Shown here: one piece after another, positions 1 through 14,200 of the stretch | Numbering within the stretch: the first letter of the stretch is position 1 | Layout: each line of letters starts with the position of its first letter | From: Lithospermum erythrorhizon | Lineage: Eukaryota > Streptophyta > Magnoliopsida > Boraginales > Boraginaceae | Direction of reading: 5' to 3' | Length of the DNA: 64,000 nucleotides | Assembly (NCBI GenBank): GCA_019722365.1 | Contig: JADFUC010000812.1 | Coordinates: 1 to 64,000, forward strand | Translations under genes and position numbers: made by a program | The notes under the pieces: model-generated | What the model saw: only the letters and a program-made list of their open reading frames with translations | Databases searched by the model: none | What the model was told of the DNA's origin: nothing

Positions 1-3000
1 CTCGGTATTGCTTCGTTCGGTACGTATTGCTAAAGTCAACTTCTTTCGATCAACGCATTTCAACCCCTAAAATCAATTATAATCACTACCAATCACATAA
101 TTCAGGCCTAGAGGATCTTACATACCATTTTACAACTTCGAAATTGAGAACCAAAAGTCAACCTCTCCAAAAACTTAAGAAAACATCACAAAGCTTCAAA
201 CTTTCTTACCTTAATGAGTATAGAATGATAAGGGGAAGATGAAAATCAACTTTTAATGTCTTGAGCAACAAAGGATTGGAAGAAAAAAATTTAGGGGGGG
301 AAGATGGAATCTCGGCCACAATGGGGGAAGAAAGGGGGATGGGTTTTGTGATGAAGAAGATTAGATAGTGGTGGTAGGTGAGATATTTAGAGGGAAAAAA
401 TTAAGTTCCGTTCGGTTTCGGTTAATTTCTCCACTTTCCGTACTTAAATCTCAATGAAACCGATTTCAAATGTGTTATTCCCCGAGGCATATATTACTAC
501 TCATCTCATACTCGTCTCGATATATCGATACTATTCAGTATGATATCATCTCCGGGTCCCTTACCAACCGATAAATATAAATTTAATAAAATGGCTTAAG
601 CGTAGCAGGTTATTAAACCACCCATGCTCCCAAAAATCTCCAAATTATTAGTAATTGCAATAATCAATGAAGAGTCCCCCCCTCCACCCTTAGAAAGTAA
701 GACCTCGAGTTCCTTTCACCCAAAACTTTCCCCTTTAATAATTTGTCCCCAAATATTTGTCCACTTTTCAATAATAATATTCCTCCTTTTACAATAATGG
801 ATTAGAGAAACATTACGGCCAGATGATCTAATCAAGCTTTAAAGAGAGGTTGATTGGTCATCTCTGTTAGCCTATATGACGTCCTTAGAGTGAATAAGGA
901 CTAAGAGGTCGTTGACCGCTTTTCGACTTATACAAACTTTAATTCAAGTTTCACCGTTAATACGACTTTAGCAATTTGTAAAACAAATGCGGAATAGGCT
1001 AAAGTAGTATTAACACCCTCAAATGAATGCTAGATAAAAGATGAAACAATAAAACGATCTAGCAATCATTATGTGCAATAAAACATCCAAAACTCATTTT
1101 GATCAATATTAACATTAAGCTCATTCATGCATAATACGATTAAGTCCATTCTAGCTATTGATCGATCTAGCAATCTATTAAACATACCCGCAATTCAATA
1201 CATAGATATACTAGGTGAGTTTTAAGATATTCTTGCTAGTAAGTTTAATTATGATTTGACGGTGCGGAATATAACAATTAAGTTCATTGATCAAATCAAA
1301 CTATCCCTAATCATGAATCTGAATTAAGATCAACATAGGATATTCTATTTTTAGCTTGATTAAACGACATATCAATTTAACACAATAATTCAATTATATG
1401 CCGGCGTATTCAATAAGCGTATAAACTAGCATATAATCGAATCCTAGCAATTCTAGCATATATATAATATGTGCAATAAAGTAAAGAGTAGGGAAAGAAG
1501 ATGCAAACTCGACACGGTGTTTTCACGAGGTTACATTAATCGTCCCGACCGAGCTCTACTTAGGCTTTCACTAGAATCCACTAGATGGCGCTTCTTCAAA
1601 TGTTGGTGAAGCCCCGAACCAGCACCACAACTCTTAGCTCATAACTTCACCGTTAATACACCACTAAGAACCCAGGAATCACCCTAAAGAGTTTTAACTC
1701 CTAACTCCTCGTTAGGAACGAGCCTCGACCTAGGATTTCAACCCCAATCAAGTCGGAGATGCAACTCCTCTACCCCAGAAGCACTCTATATATTGCTTGA
1801 GCACTAGCCTCGGCTTACTATGGCAATCTACTCGATTCTAGCTTGAGTAAGCCTCACAGCACTTATGGACCTGAAGCCTCTAGTATGAAGAACAAATCCT
1901 AACTTAATGGGACATCTCTTTTTTATAGAATAGAGATTGTTATTTTATCTGATCTAAATGCTCCTCGATGAGCTACAATAGAATTATAATTTTGGCATAA
2001 TTTATAACTCCTTACATTGAGTAGATAATACATTGAAGCTTGATTTCAACTCCTTGTTGAGTAGATGAACTTTCTGAAGCTCTTGAACTCCCCATTTAGG
2101 CATTTCACCAAACACCTTGAATGCTCTTTAGTTTCCCGTTTCCTCGTTTCAAAGTTTGCCCTGAAACCAAACTCTGCTCTCTTTGATAAATCACAATTAA
2201 AAGCTCATGTGTTTGAGAGATTTGGTGTTTAAAGATGAAATGAGTATAAAAATATTTAGAATTGTTTGGGAAAGTTGAGGGAAGAGTTTGGAAGATTTGA
2301 GTGTTAAAAGGCGAGAAAATGGAGTTAAAATGGACAAAATCGGCTATTTTTGACACCCATACCGCGGGAGCCCCGTGAGAGGCTAGATACCGATGGGGTC
2401 TAAAAAGCAGAGAGAAAAAAGCAAAAATGCTTGAGTCATCTCGATGGGGTCTCGATGAAGCAATTTTTGCGAAACTTAAAATCGCATTTCCCGCTTCGTT
2501 ATAACTCCGATTTTGACGATTCAAAAAACGTTGGAAAGATTTTTTCAAACCCTTTAATAAAATCAGATTCAAAACCCCACGGTTTTATACACATTAAGAT
2601 TTTCAAAATATTTTCTTTTGACAAATATTCTTAAAAATATTGAAGCTTGGTTAAAAATCTTTAGTCAAAATGATTTGAAAAATATCTCCAAATAAGAAGT
2701 TCAATCAAGATCAAAGGAAAGAAAGTAAAGTAAGATTGACCATAACTTTATCTAATCTTAAAACTGCGTCAAGACTACGTCTCTTCGATCTTGATTCTTG
2801 ATGAGCTTTTCTTCTTGGTCCTTTCATGACCGGTAGATGGGCCGATCTTCTTCTTCCTTCGCCATTCTTGACTTTGAAGCTTTGTATGGTTGATTATTCT
2901 TCTATCTCGCGTACTCATATTTTGGCATTGAAATCACCTTGACTCATGGCTTGTTTCTTAAATTTGTCTTCCAATGCCTTGATATTGTGCTTGTTTGATA

Positions 3001-3133
3001 TCAATGTCAACTTTAGATCCCACGACAAGCACCTTTCTATGCTATACCTATGGAAAATAAATCACTTAAGCACATATGTTAGATAGAAAATCAATGTTTT
3101 AAGTCATCATTAAAACAAGGTGTGGACTTCGTA
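1..3133. other. AT-rich repeat-derived region, no gene recognised
   Basis: No open reading frame here resembles a known family; the longest (155 codons, minus strand, 2105-2572) has no recognisable domain and low-complexity composition. The first ~430 bases carry CGGTT-type motifs (for example 398-425) also seen near 3.3, 6.5, 16.1, 16.7 and 39.6 kb, suggesting dispersed repeat ends. The region below 3141 is probably the body of the minus-strand LTR whose start is visible at 3134-3141, but I could not find its other end. Confidence 0.5.
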
Positions 3134-3160
3134 GTCCAACAATCTCCGCCACCTCCTCTT
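3134..3160 (-). repeat. LTR start with adjacent polypurine tract
   Basis: On the minus strand a purine-rich run containing GAGGAGGTGGCGGAGAT is followed directly by TGTTGGACTACGAAG. This is the usual arrangement of a Copia-type polypurine tract next to the start of a 3' LTR. The internal part of the element would lie to the right, where only ~200 bases remain before other repeat sequence begins. Element identity and full extent are unknown. Confidence 0.45.
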
Positions 3161-3589
3161 AATGAATTCTTCTCAAGATTTACTCTTCCTAGTGCTTATT
3201 CCAAATGGACTAGTCGACTCAAATGCAATCTTTATTAGTTAGATTTTTTTTATTGTATTGAATTGATTGATTATATATTTGAATTGGGTTTTATATGTGC
3301 AATCTATATTTCAATTAGTAACTCAATTAATGTTTCGTACCGAACGTTTTGCAAACCGTTCGCAAAGTCGGACCGAACCGAGCCGAACACTTAGTCTAAA
3401 AACTCTCTATGGATATATGAGTATAAATACAAATCCATAGATCCAGGGATCTTAAAGTGCTTACTACATTATTCAAAAATACACATAATTACAATATGTA
3501 ATGACAGTATTTACAATGCGTGAGTAAATTCACAAAATCCACATGCTTCAAATTCTAGCGTGAATTTGACTTCACTGACTCTTTGTTGT

Positions 3590-4022
3590 AATATGTCGTA
3601 TGATATCTCTAGTTGATCCATTTCTCATTTAATTGATTCTTTTGTTCAATCGATATTACGTAAAATGTAGGCACTTTGTAATTGAGAAATACATTTCTCA
3701 TTTATCTGATTCTCTTTAATTTCATACATGAAATATAACTCAACGTCACTGTATGTGTGTGACCTTCTAGGCTCAGATAATAGTAAGTTGTATAATAATA
3801 ATAATTGACCAATTACTATTATTATAACGATTAATGAGTAAGATCTAGCAATCACTCATAACCCCTTAAATTATCATGAGAACCCACACTAGTAATATAC
3901 AATTACTAAGTTGAACACTAAGTTCTGATAATCACATTTTAACTTGGCCCGGTAAATGAATTGATACACAATTATTACTTAGCGGGCATAATAAATGGAA
4001 TCAATTCTGTTGGATTTCAACT
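3590..4022 (-). mobile_element. Truncated LTR related to the 6.8-15.4 kb element
   Basis: The reverse complement matches the 5' two-fifths of the LTRs at 6770 and 14426. Shared landmarks are the AGAATTGATTCC segment near the LTR start, the TTATTATGCC run, the segment reading CATTAATCGTTATAATAATAG, and the region with TTTCATG(A/T)ATGAA. The copy fades out near 3.6 kb, so it is an internally truncated relict. No terminal duplication was found. Confidence 0.6.
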
Positions 4023-4335
4023 CAAAAGGAAATTAAAAAATTTATGTCGCGGTAACCATAAACAAGTGAACCAAATACTTAGTTGCGATGCAAAATAATA
4101 ACACAAAATCCATCAATTGAATCAAATTCTTCTAAAAATCGGAAATGTAAACAAATTTAAACAAGAACCCTTAAATCACGAAATTTACTATTCCGTGCTA
4201 CCACCAAACACTATCATCGCTATCATCCGAACTACCATGAGAATAGCCGATCACTAGTGCTATCATCATTACCCGATACTTCCACGGAGATCCCATCATC
4301 GGTGCTATTGGCGCCTTGATGTCATGCTAATTGTT

Positions 4336-5289
4336 TGTTGGGGTTTTATATTCATATCTAACTAGTTCTAAACTAATCGGATGCGAATCTCCAGATACTA
4401 CGGATTATACAAAAATAATAAATATGAATTACAAGTGTGTACCTTTCTTCTGGAATAATATTATAGCAATGACGTGTGAGCTCATATACCCAAAGTAGGG
4501 TATCTCCAAGAGTATCCACACCAGTAAATTAACTTCGATATCTTTTCGTGTGTTTTGCTAGAGCGATTAAGTGAAACCCGAAACAAAATAGAAAATCATT
4601 CTCTTCCAAGGGGAGGAGGGCGGCGAGAATAAGAAGGTGGAGAGGAGAGAGAGTTTTACTTCTTAAGCAAAATCATGAGTAAGAAATAATGAGGGGTTGA
4701 AGCTCTTTATATAGGCAAAACTATAAGAGTTTCAAGGAGAAAAGATCTCCTCTTATAAGAGTTTCAAGGAGAAAAGATCTCCTCCATATTCTCATCCTCA
4801 TCTATCTCCAACCGAATGAGAGTTTTTAGGAGAATAAAATTCTCTTTTATTCTCATCCAAGGAAACTATATTCTCATCTACTCCCAAAAGAATGTTCTAG
4901 AACCTTCTCCATTCCCATCCCTGCCTTGGCGCACCTCACCGTGTCCCGCAACTCAATTTTTTCATCTGAATGTTTCCTTGGCGTTTAACTTTAAACTAGG
5001 AAGTTATAATACATTTATTATTAGTTCGGTTCTTGTTGTGTGTGACATTAGAGACGGATTGATAATAACAATATAGTAGACAATATTAACCGATCATCAT
5101 CTTAATATATAGATTATGAGTGGATTCTAGCCATCGCCAATCCTAATGTAATCTGCGGTAAATCCTAAATATTAATTGTTAGACAATTAATATATATTGA
5201 ACTTATAATTTTGAATGTATAAATCGGTTGTACAATCTAAATTATTCAACGGACATTTTCATGAGATCTAATATCTCTTAGTTCTAACA
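4336..5289 (-). mobile_element. Solo LTR, 954 bp, minus orientation
   Basis: Read on the minus strand, the segment begins TGTTAGAAC and ends CCCCAACA, giving the TG...CA termini of an LTR. A TATA-like CTATATAAAG lies at about 4704-4713, with a pyrimidine-rich leader after it, as in an LTR promoter. The flanking 5-mers (ttgtt at 4331-4335, gtgtt at 5290-5294) agree at four of five positions, compatible with an aged target duplication. No internal domain is attached, hence the solo-LTR call. Confidence 0.55.
4723..4784. repeat. 32-bp tandem direct repeat inside the solo LTR
   Basis: The unit beginning ataagagtttcaaggagaa occurs twice back to back (4723-4754 and from 4755), almost identical. 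It lies just upstream of the minus-strand TATA-like sequence at 4704-4713. By position it could be a duplicated LTR enhancer, which is inference. Confidence 0.85.
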
Positions 5290-6764
5290 GTGTTGAACTA
5301 ATCTTCACTTGTAGAATCAACATTTAGATTATCTAGTACTTCACTGCCAATATTGTCTATAGATTGGCCAACTCCAGTAGTGTCTAATACTAAAGGTGCA
5401 ACAACCTCGTTGTCTATGTGCAACTTCATTGTTGGCATCATCTTTTTGAGTGCTTTTCTTGAAGTTATTCTTTCTTGCGTCTGTAGTGCGACATTTGTCT
5501 TTCCTTGTGTATTGAATCTATATTATAAAAAATAAGTCAAGTAACTCATCAAGATTAATCATGACTATCTATATATCACCATAACAAGATTAATCAAGTT
5601 AATCTCAATATCAAAGGAACCATCTTTGATAGTAATCATATACAATGATTCAAATGTCTACCTATTTAAATTATTAAAATAAAAAGATATAAATAATGTT
5701 CAGGATCAGCGTATTATCCAAATGAGGAAGAATTTAAGGACCTTTTAAGTTATATATACAAGATTAGACCACATGCTGAAAAGGATGAAATTTGTAAAAT
5801 AGTGCCCCTAGAAAGTTGAAAACCCCCATTTGCATTGAATTTGGATTCATATAAGAATTTTTATCATAATTTAACAAGATAAAATTCAAACGACATGATG
5901 AAATTCCATATTTAAAAATTGTTTCATATAAGAGAACTTTTATCAAACACTTGACATGTTTAGATAAAACTATCATAATTTAACATACAAATACCAATTT
6001 TTCAAACCAGCAAATTATGATTAAAAAAAATTACAATGTTAATTTACCAAATTACAGTGTAATTTTCGGAATAAAACAACAAATTAATGTTTACCAAATT
6101 AAGGATGGAGAACAGTGTTACCATGCTATGGTTGCTTTGCTTCACTAATCAATTAACATATTAAAATGTTACAAAAAAAAAGACTAATCGATTGGCTAAC
6201 ATATCTCATAATAAGAAGATGGATTCTCATTTCTCTCCGTTATTTTTGTGATAAAAGATCTAGATGATGAAGAATAATTTAAGATTTTAAGGGTTAATTT
6301 AAGAGAGTTCTAAGGGATGTGAGGTGAAATTATTTTGATGAAATGAATTTTTAGGTTATAATTTTACATTATATATGAAGGGCATAATTATCTTAATCGG
6401 TGTAGGAATAATTTTAATCGGTGCAAAGAATAGCCTCATATTTTTATTGCAGAAAAGCTACTAGATTCGGCTCGAACCGAATGAATTAAAAGTTTGGTTT
6501 TACTTGAGATTTGAATGATTCAAAAAATTTATATCCAGTTTAATTAAATGGGTTCAAAGGATCTGAGGTTTGATTCGAATAGTTTGTTCAAACCAATAAA
6601 TCGAACTCCAAATAAATGTCTTCATGATAAAATAAATGAACATAAAAATTATAAATTTATATATATCAAACACAAAAATAGATTAATGAACCTAAATTAG
6701 ATTCAAAATTAACCTCTTTCACATGCCCACCAATTACCAAATGCTCAAATAAAAACTACTACTA
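5290..6764. other. Spacer, no gene recognised
   Basis: AT-rich DNA with only short chance reading frames. A CGAACCGAA-type motif occurs near 6.47 kb. It ends at the target duplication of the large LTR element. Confidence 0.5.
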
Positions 6765-6769
6765 AAATC

Positions 6770-7768
6770 TGTTGGGAAATCAATGAGAATTGATTCCCTT
6801 TTATTATGCCGTTGTGACAATTGTGTATCAATTCATTGCGGGTTGGTTAAATGTGATTCTTGAAACTTAATGTTCACCTTGGCCAATGGTATAATTACTA
6901 GTGTGAGTTCTCATAACAATTCAAGAGGTTATGGCGATTGCTAGATCTTACTCATTAATCGTTATAATAATAGTAATTGGTCAATTATTATTATTATACA
7001 ACTTACTATTATCGAGCCTAGAAGATTCGCTTACATCTGATGATATTCGAATAATATTTCATGAATGAAATTAAAAAGCGAGACTTGTATATTGAAATAT
7101 ATTTCTTAATATATTTATATATTTATCCAAATATATATGTTGATGAACATCAATTGGTTAAACTTGTAAGTTTAATCAATTAAGCAATTGAAATCGATGA
7201 ATAACTTGATTAAATTATTCGAAGTGACTCGTTAGTATTTTAATTGACTTGTTAAGTTAATTAAAATAGAACAACTCACTAGTAACTCATTATTTAATTA
7301 GAAGTTCATAACGGTCTAATTAAGTTAACGAGTTGCTTAACGAGTGGAATTTTGGGACTTGGTATTTAAAGAGGGGATTAGGTTTTTTCATGACATAAGA
7401 ATCATAAAAACCTCCACCCTACAGCATTAACCCCCTCCCTTGGAAGAATTGGAAGAATTTTCTCTTCCAATTCTCATTTTAAATCCTCAAGCTACAGCAA
7501 GTTGAGTTACTAGGTTCGTTTCCCTCTTGTTATGTACAATCTAGAGGACAACTTTTTTCGGTGAACAAGCATTGGAAGGATCTTGGAGGGGCAATCACTT
7601 GCTTGAGGAGCTTTTAGGTAGAGGTGGGTTCAACTCGCTTCCGTTGCAATGTAAAATTAGGTATTCATACATACGTATTTTATGTTTAGATTAATTTATA
7701 TTATTTTGAGAATCCGGGATGTATGAATTGATGTTCATCCACGATTAAATTCATACTAGATTCTAACA
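6770..7768 (+). repeat. 5' LTR of the 8.7 kb element
   Basis: This 999-bp repeat starts TGTTGGGAAATCAATGAG and ends GATTCTAACA. It aligns with 14426-15449 throughout; differences are scattered substitutions and short indels. Conserved blocks include the CAACTCACTAGTAACTC region near 7.27 kb and the GAGAATCCGGGATGTATG region near 7.7 kb. Confidence 0.88.
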
Positions 7769-7786
7769 GTGGCCTCAGAGCCTACT
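7769..7786 (+). other. Probable primer-binding site (initiator tRNA-Met type)
   Basis: Immediately after the 5' LTR the sequence reads gtggcctcagagcctac. This resembles the canonical plant TGGTATCAGAGCC site complementary to the 3' end of initiator tRNA-Met, with two changes in the middle. Its position supports the + orientation of the element. Confidence 0.7.
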
Positions 7787-10700
7787 CAAGTTTGATATAT
7801 TTTATCTAGTTTGATTGTGTGTTGAAATAGTTGTTAGTTAATTTGATTATTTCATGATTTATTATTCAATTGATGAATATATAATATGAAAAATCAACCC
7901 ATTTTTATATATGTTTCACATGGCTGGAATCATCACTTCATGTATTGATTTTGATGATTTGAAGTTTATTTAATTGTTTCATGAATTGAAAGGGATTAAA
8001 AATTGATTAATTTGCATTTTTAATTTGAGGTAGAATCATTTCGATTTTACAGAGAGGTTTAGAAATTTTAGAAAATTACGAAATTAAAGCGTGTGTTCTG
8101 ACCCTTTAGCGAGGTTCATGCTAGTTTTTTTCAGAATTTTTTGAATTTTTTTAAGTACTAAACAAAAAGTCGTTGAATTTTACGGATTGTTTTGGGTTTA
8201 ATCGAGAAAACTAGAAGTGTTTTTGATAAACTTTCACTTGGACGTGTTCAATAATGATATTGTTGATGTTCACGAAAAATCCCAGAATTTTTTTGAATTT
8301 TTTAGAGCCTCCAAATCATTTTTTACAAAAGTTGCAATTAATTTGGAAGCGGCGAAATGAACTAAAAATGGGTGGCGAGCCGGACCTCCTCCCAAAGCGT
8401 CGGTGGCGGGTGGGCGTTCCGGACGTAGCCCATGTCGGCCGTGCTACGGCACTTTGGCGGCGGCGATGTCAGTCTTTGGTTGCGGAGGCCATCGGTTTTG
8501 GTCGTTGAAGTTCGTCTTCCGTTTTAGGAAACCCTAAATGTAATTTTGTAATTAGTTTTTTGTTTGGTATTGGTAATTATTAATTTCGGTTTTTAAATGT
8601 TAAATCATAAATTTTTGTCATTAAGATAATTGCATATATATCTTGAATGGCATTAAATTTGATTTATATTTCCCTTTCTTAATTATTTTCATTAATTGAT
8701 AATTTTTTGAAAATATATTTCATAGTGACTTTTTAATTTGAATTTTGGAGTTAATTACTTGTAAGTAATTATTCCATGATTTAAGTATTTGATAATTATT
8801 GTAATAATTATCATTAATCATAATGGAAATATATTTAAATTCAAAATTTACATTAATTGATATTTAATTTGTAAAAGTAATGGGTAATTAATTAAGTCAA
8901 TTATGAACACATTTAATCTCATTTCATTTAATATACCCATGACATTAAGTGTATTTATTTGTTTTAATGTTTTGCCCATATATATTGTTATGGAATGGAA
9001 AGGAGTATTTAGATATGACCCAATTTAATTTATTTATTTACGGTCTGCGTACCGGGAAATGTTATGCTTGACCCTGTGAGTCGTATTTCTTTTATTCTTG
9101 TATTCTTTTACCCACGAAACTGCGTGTTATACAGATTGGAGTTAAGAGTAGTATGCTCTTCTTTGTGGTGGCATTGAAGATAGCATATCCACAAAAGAGC
9201 GGCACTTGGAGAACTTATGAAGTTTTCAAGGTCTTTGAAGAATACAAGAGTTGTACTTGTTAGAATGTTTGTAATAGGACTTATGTTAGCATTTCACTTG
9301 TTAAGTGATGTAATGAGTCTAGGGGTCATATCTATATCTCCCCCAAATGTATTATTGTTATTTATTTATTTTTCATGTTGTGCATGTTGCTTGAATATGT
9401 GCTATCTATGCATGATTGAATAAAGTTAAATAACATTAATCTCACCAATTAAAATTTAAGCAAAGTATCAAGCCAATTTTAAAGTTGTGAAATCGGTTGC
9501 ATTATGCACACTGTGATGGCAGGTGTTACAGTTTTGCACCTTGATATGACAATGGATCATGTTGAAGTGATTTCCACTAACTTTGTGGGCTTTCAGATTA
9601 TCATTCCAAGTAATTTTTGGTTTAAATTGTATGCTTAACCGGTTTGTCAGAGATACAAAGTCGGGTAGCATCTTGAATAGTATGCTAACGACACAAGAGT
9701 TATGTAGTTTTACATAATTGGTTGACAACCTACTATTATAATTGGATTCAAATGTTGCAGTGTTGCCGTTTGGATTTAAGTATAGTAGATCTTGATACCT
9801 TGTACATTTTGTGAGATTTGAAGTACGGGTATTATATTTACAATTCATTTTGTAAATACGTATGGATTGTTTTGAACTACACTGTTTATTTTAAGTTGCA
9901 TATTTCCTATTATGTTTGGCACATTAAGTTTACCTATTTTATTCACCATTCATTGGGCAAACTAAATGCATAACTTTATAATGTGAAATAAAATAAGTTA
10001 AGGAGAAATCCGAATGACTTGTTGAAAGAAAGTGTTCTATTAGCGATCTCAACTTCAACCCGTTGCAATCGGTTGTATGCTAATAGAAGATAAAACTTTA
10101 AATACCGCAAACATTTAAGACTTGATTGATCGTGTTGATAAGTTGCATGAACTTTGGTTCAAGTGAACAAAGTCACATGATATGATTGAAAGATAATTAA
10201 TTTTTGATTCAATCAAAGGTGATGATGTTATGAGGCCAATATGTCATATTGTCTCTTAGCCGCAAACAAGCCTTAAATAATAAATAAGTTTGATCTCTTT
10301 TGAGAAAAACTATTGAATGATCTTGAATGTTGTGTATCTACATTTCAGGACATGTGATTGGTATTTAGTTTCTTTAACACCCAGTAGACATGGTTCATGG
10401 TGTGATGAAACAAAAGCTTATGGTATGTAACCAAAATAAACAAAGTTATCTATTCGGTTCTCACCTCACTTATGCGATTGAGTGAACATGAAGCATAAGT
10501 TGAAGTTAATGATTAACCGTTATTTCGAACTTTAAAGCATAGAAGAAGTTTTAAGCCAACATTTAGGAATTGAAAGAAATTTTGATTAAATCTCATATCT
10601 CTCAAATAATTTTGTTGTCAAAGGCTGTAATGTCTTGGCTGGGCTATCGAGTGTCAAAAGAACACTAGCTTTGACTTCATGTTTTAATCATGGATATGAT

Positions 10701-10985
10701 CCAAATATACTTGATAGGCATTTGAAGACAAGATACAAAGAAAGTTATGAGTTAGCATTAGCAATGATAGGCGACTACATTATAAGAACACGATTTTAAA
10801 TCCTCCATGAAGATGGTTGGGATTCTAAACTACTTTTCTGTACACTTATAAGTAGAAAAGAGTGTCGCGTTTGAGCACAGATTTCACATGCTCGGTGATT
10901 CTGATTAAGGAAACATTACTCTACTCTTCTTTAAAAGGACACCTTGAACAACAAACGATTGAATAATACTTATGGATAATGACTC

Positions 10986-11217
10986 GAACAAGACTTGAGT
11001 ATAATCTTGAAAAGATGAACTAAGTCAACTCTTACTAGACTTAGTGGGAGGTTCACTAGTCTAAATTAAGTTTGTATGTTTACATACAAGTTAATTAAAG
11101 AGAACAAGACTTGAGTATAATCTTGAAAAGATGAACTAAGTCAACTCTTACTAGACTTAGTGGGAGGTTCGCTAGTCTAAATTAAGTTTGTATGTTTACA
11201 TACAAGTTAATTGAAGA
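10986..11217. repeat. 116-bp tandem duplication inside the LTR element
   Basis: A unit starting gaacaagacttgagtataat at 10986 is repeated from 11102 and ends near 11217. The copies differ at about two positions, so this duplication is much younger than the divergence between the element's LTRs. No coding meaning is apparent. Confidence 0.9.
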
Positions 11218-14200
11218 TTTGAGTCATTGAATGATACATCAGAGTTGATAAGGGTATGGAAAGGACCATATGAATACTATCAAGTTCTGAGTCAGAAGTA
11301 TCATCGATATAAGTAGTATATCATCCGAAGAATGAGACATCATTCTAATCTTAAAACGTACTTGTTAAGATACGTAATTAAGGAATTGTGTTTAATGAAG
11401 TTAAAACACAGATGGATGAGATCTTTCAATTTCATATACCAAGATAATTTCATTGACTTGCTTAGATGTGTCGTTAGTTGAGTGATCTGAAGTAAGGATT
11501 GTGTTTAGCATTAAAAATTTGAAACACAAAAAGAATGAAATAATTTCACATATTAAGATTCGATACTACCTTTAAAATATTTATTCATATTCAACTGTGA
11601 GACAACTCGAGTTGTGTTTGATAAACAAACATTGAAGCGTCTAGGTATAGGATAAAGTTAGTATTATGTCATTTGTAGTAGACATAATTTGCTTCAGATC
11701 CAAAGTTGATATTAAGTCATTTTGTGTACATAACCGAAGGAAGATGGTATTTATTTCCATCTCTTTATAGTGTTACAATTTATTGTACATATAGAGTCTT
11801 CATTATGAAGTACAAACCGGTAAAATAAATATGTGACTTGAATGCGTTCAAGTAGCTCTAGTAGGAGATACCCGATCAGTTTTAGAATCCTTCGGTTATA
11901 TCAAAGTACTCCACTCTTGATGCATTTAAAGCTAAATGCAGTGATACAAATGACAACATGAATAAATAATACTCCAATAAATGACTTGAGGTCATTTAAA
12001 TGAAATAAAATGTGAATACATGGGTTGAGTATAAAGCTCTATTTTATCTTCTGGATGGTGATTCATCAGGAGTAAGAGCCCATTCTATATTACTTTCTGG
12101 ATGGTGAATCATCAGAAGTAATAAATGTATTCTCATTATGAGCAATCAGTCATGAATGAGCGTTTAATCATACATTTGGTTGAGAAACCAAGATTAAACA
12201 TATTCGTTGAGTTGGTACGTGCTCGTATTTATTTCAATGCGTTCTTATTATTTATTCATGAGGATTTAACGTGTGGGTCTAAGCAAGTTATCCAAAGAAT
12301 GTTCCTAAGTAATGATCAGAAATGATGGATACTTGACATTGTTATTGGAACTCTACATCTCAAACGAGAATGTAAAAGAAAGTTTATATACTACTAAAAT
12401 CTAAAGTTGCAAACTTAAGATTGAGTATAATGGAGTTAAATTCCTCACTTTGATACTTGATGAAAATCAATAAGAATCAAGAGTGATGAAGAACCTAAGC
12501 TTGCATAAATGAAGTTTATACACTAAATGTTGACAAATCTTCCTACAACCTTAGAGGGTATAGTAGCGATTAGATTAGCACATGCGTTTGTGAGCCTGAC
12601 CTACGTATATGTGACCACGATGCTATGATCGGTCGCATTATATATATGTGAGCTTGCATGACATTTGCTTGTTAAGTTTAAGATGTCATGAAGCTCGAGG
12701 TGATTGAAATCTATAATAGATTAAATTCTATAAATAGACAGATTCTCTTATTGACAAGGCAACTCTTCAATTAGAGGTCTAATCCCACAAGTAAGGGCCT
12801 CACATTAATGAGAGTGGTTGAAGTCTATTACATAGTAATATGATTCACCGTATGCCGCGTCAAGGTCATGTGTTGTGCACCACAACTATGACGTAGCATG
12901 ATTCCCGTGATTGGAATTGTGAAGTTTTACTAAGGTATTCCAGTCGGAATAAACAGTGGTAACTTTGAGAGAATAGAGGTAAATATAGTTACATGGAATC
13001 GTCGGTTGTTGATCTTCACTTATGGCCAGATATATCTTTCAACGTATGGGCAGTTGTACCATATGAAAGGCTACTACTAACTAAGAATTTCAATAATAGG
13101 GGTAGTCTGAATGCTCGGTGAGTAAACTAAAAGGCTTGAACTGTTATTATTACAACCTGACCGATCCAATGCATTTTTGTTGGTAATGTTGTTAAAATAA
13201 TATGCATTTAATAGACGGATGTGTTTTAACATACTTGAGTTGTGTTGTTGTAAACCTACCCGATTAGAATCGAGAAATGGATTTGAAAACCCATTTTGAT
13301 CGCAGTCGTCGCGACATATCGGGATAATCTTAGTCATCAATGATTCCTTGGTTGAGAGACCGGATCGATGAATGTAAAGACTGCTTGTAAGTAGTATTTC
13401 GGTGAAGGATGTGATTGTAATCACTATCCTCTTGCTTTACATATCATGAAATGATCTAAGAAGTCACGCAAAGCTTAAAGGATCCATGTATGGATTTAAG
13501 CATGCATCTCGGAGTTGAGATCCTTCCCCTGTGATTCAACCAAGTTTGGTTTTCACGAGCTTAATGAAGGCCCGAACATGGCAAGAGAGTTCAATGGGGA
13601 GCTAGTTCATTCACTTTCACGGAACAATTTAATGTCAATTAAAACAAAGTTCACTTTGTGTTTTAATCGATTGATAACTTAAACTACATGAATGCGTGAT
13701 TCATTCCATATAGTTACCCATTATTTATTTCACATCCCGTTGAAATATATAATATACATGTCTTGTATCATCGGCAGTGAAAGTTAAATCTGGATGATCT
13801 ATGCTTTCTAAGAGGCAACATGAATTGTTGATTACACTGTTCAAGCACAGAAACATGGGATAGCCAAAGGCAGCAATTAGGATATCTTTGATAGTTAGAG
13901 GCGTGGCGTTATATGACATGGTGTTTGATTAGTGATCGAGATTGATCACGTTAGCACGAGGACTAGATCGATACCGTGGTTGCCGGTAGTAGGAGGCAGC
14001 ATGGTAGGCTCAATTCATAGAAGATATGTATATCGTGTCCTATGATATTTGTTTAGGGTGATTTTGGTCCGACAATTCTTAGACTACGATATATATATTT
14101 GTGTTATATAAGCTGTACTTTGACCTTGACCAATGCTTAGCGGGGATTATAACGGCATATGTTGGGTCACCGGTGAAGGTATAACGAATGATGTTGATAT

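Noticed and set aside
2105..2572. 155-codon minus-strand reading frame
   Set aside because: Low-complexity Phe/Ser/His composition in repeat DNA, without domain or splice signals.
9468..9848. 126-codon minus-strand frame inside the LTR element
   Set aside because: It runs opposite to the element, shows no gag or pol motif and is flanked by stops typical of AT-rich chance frames.
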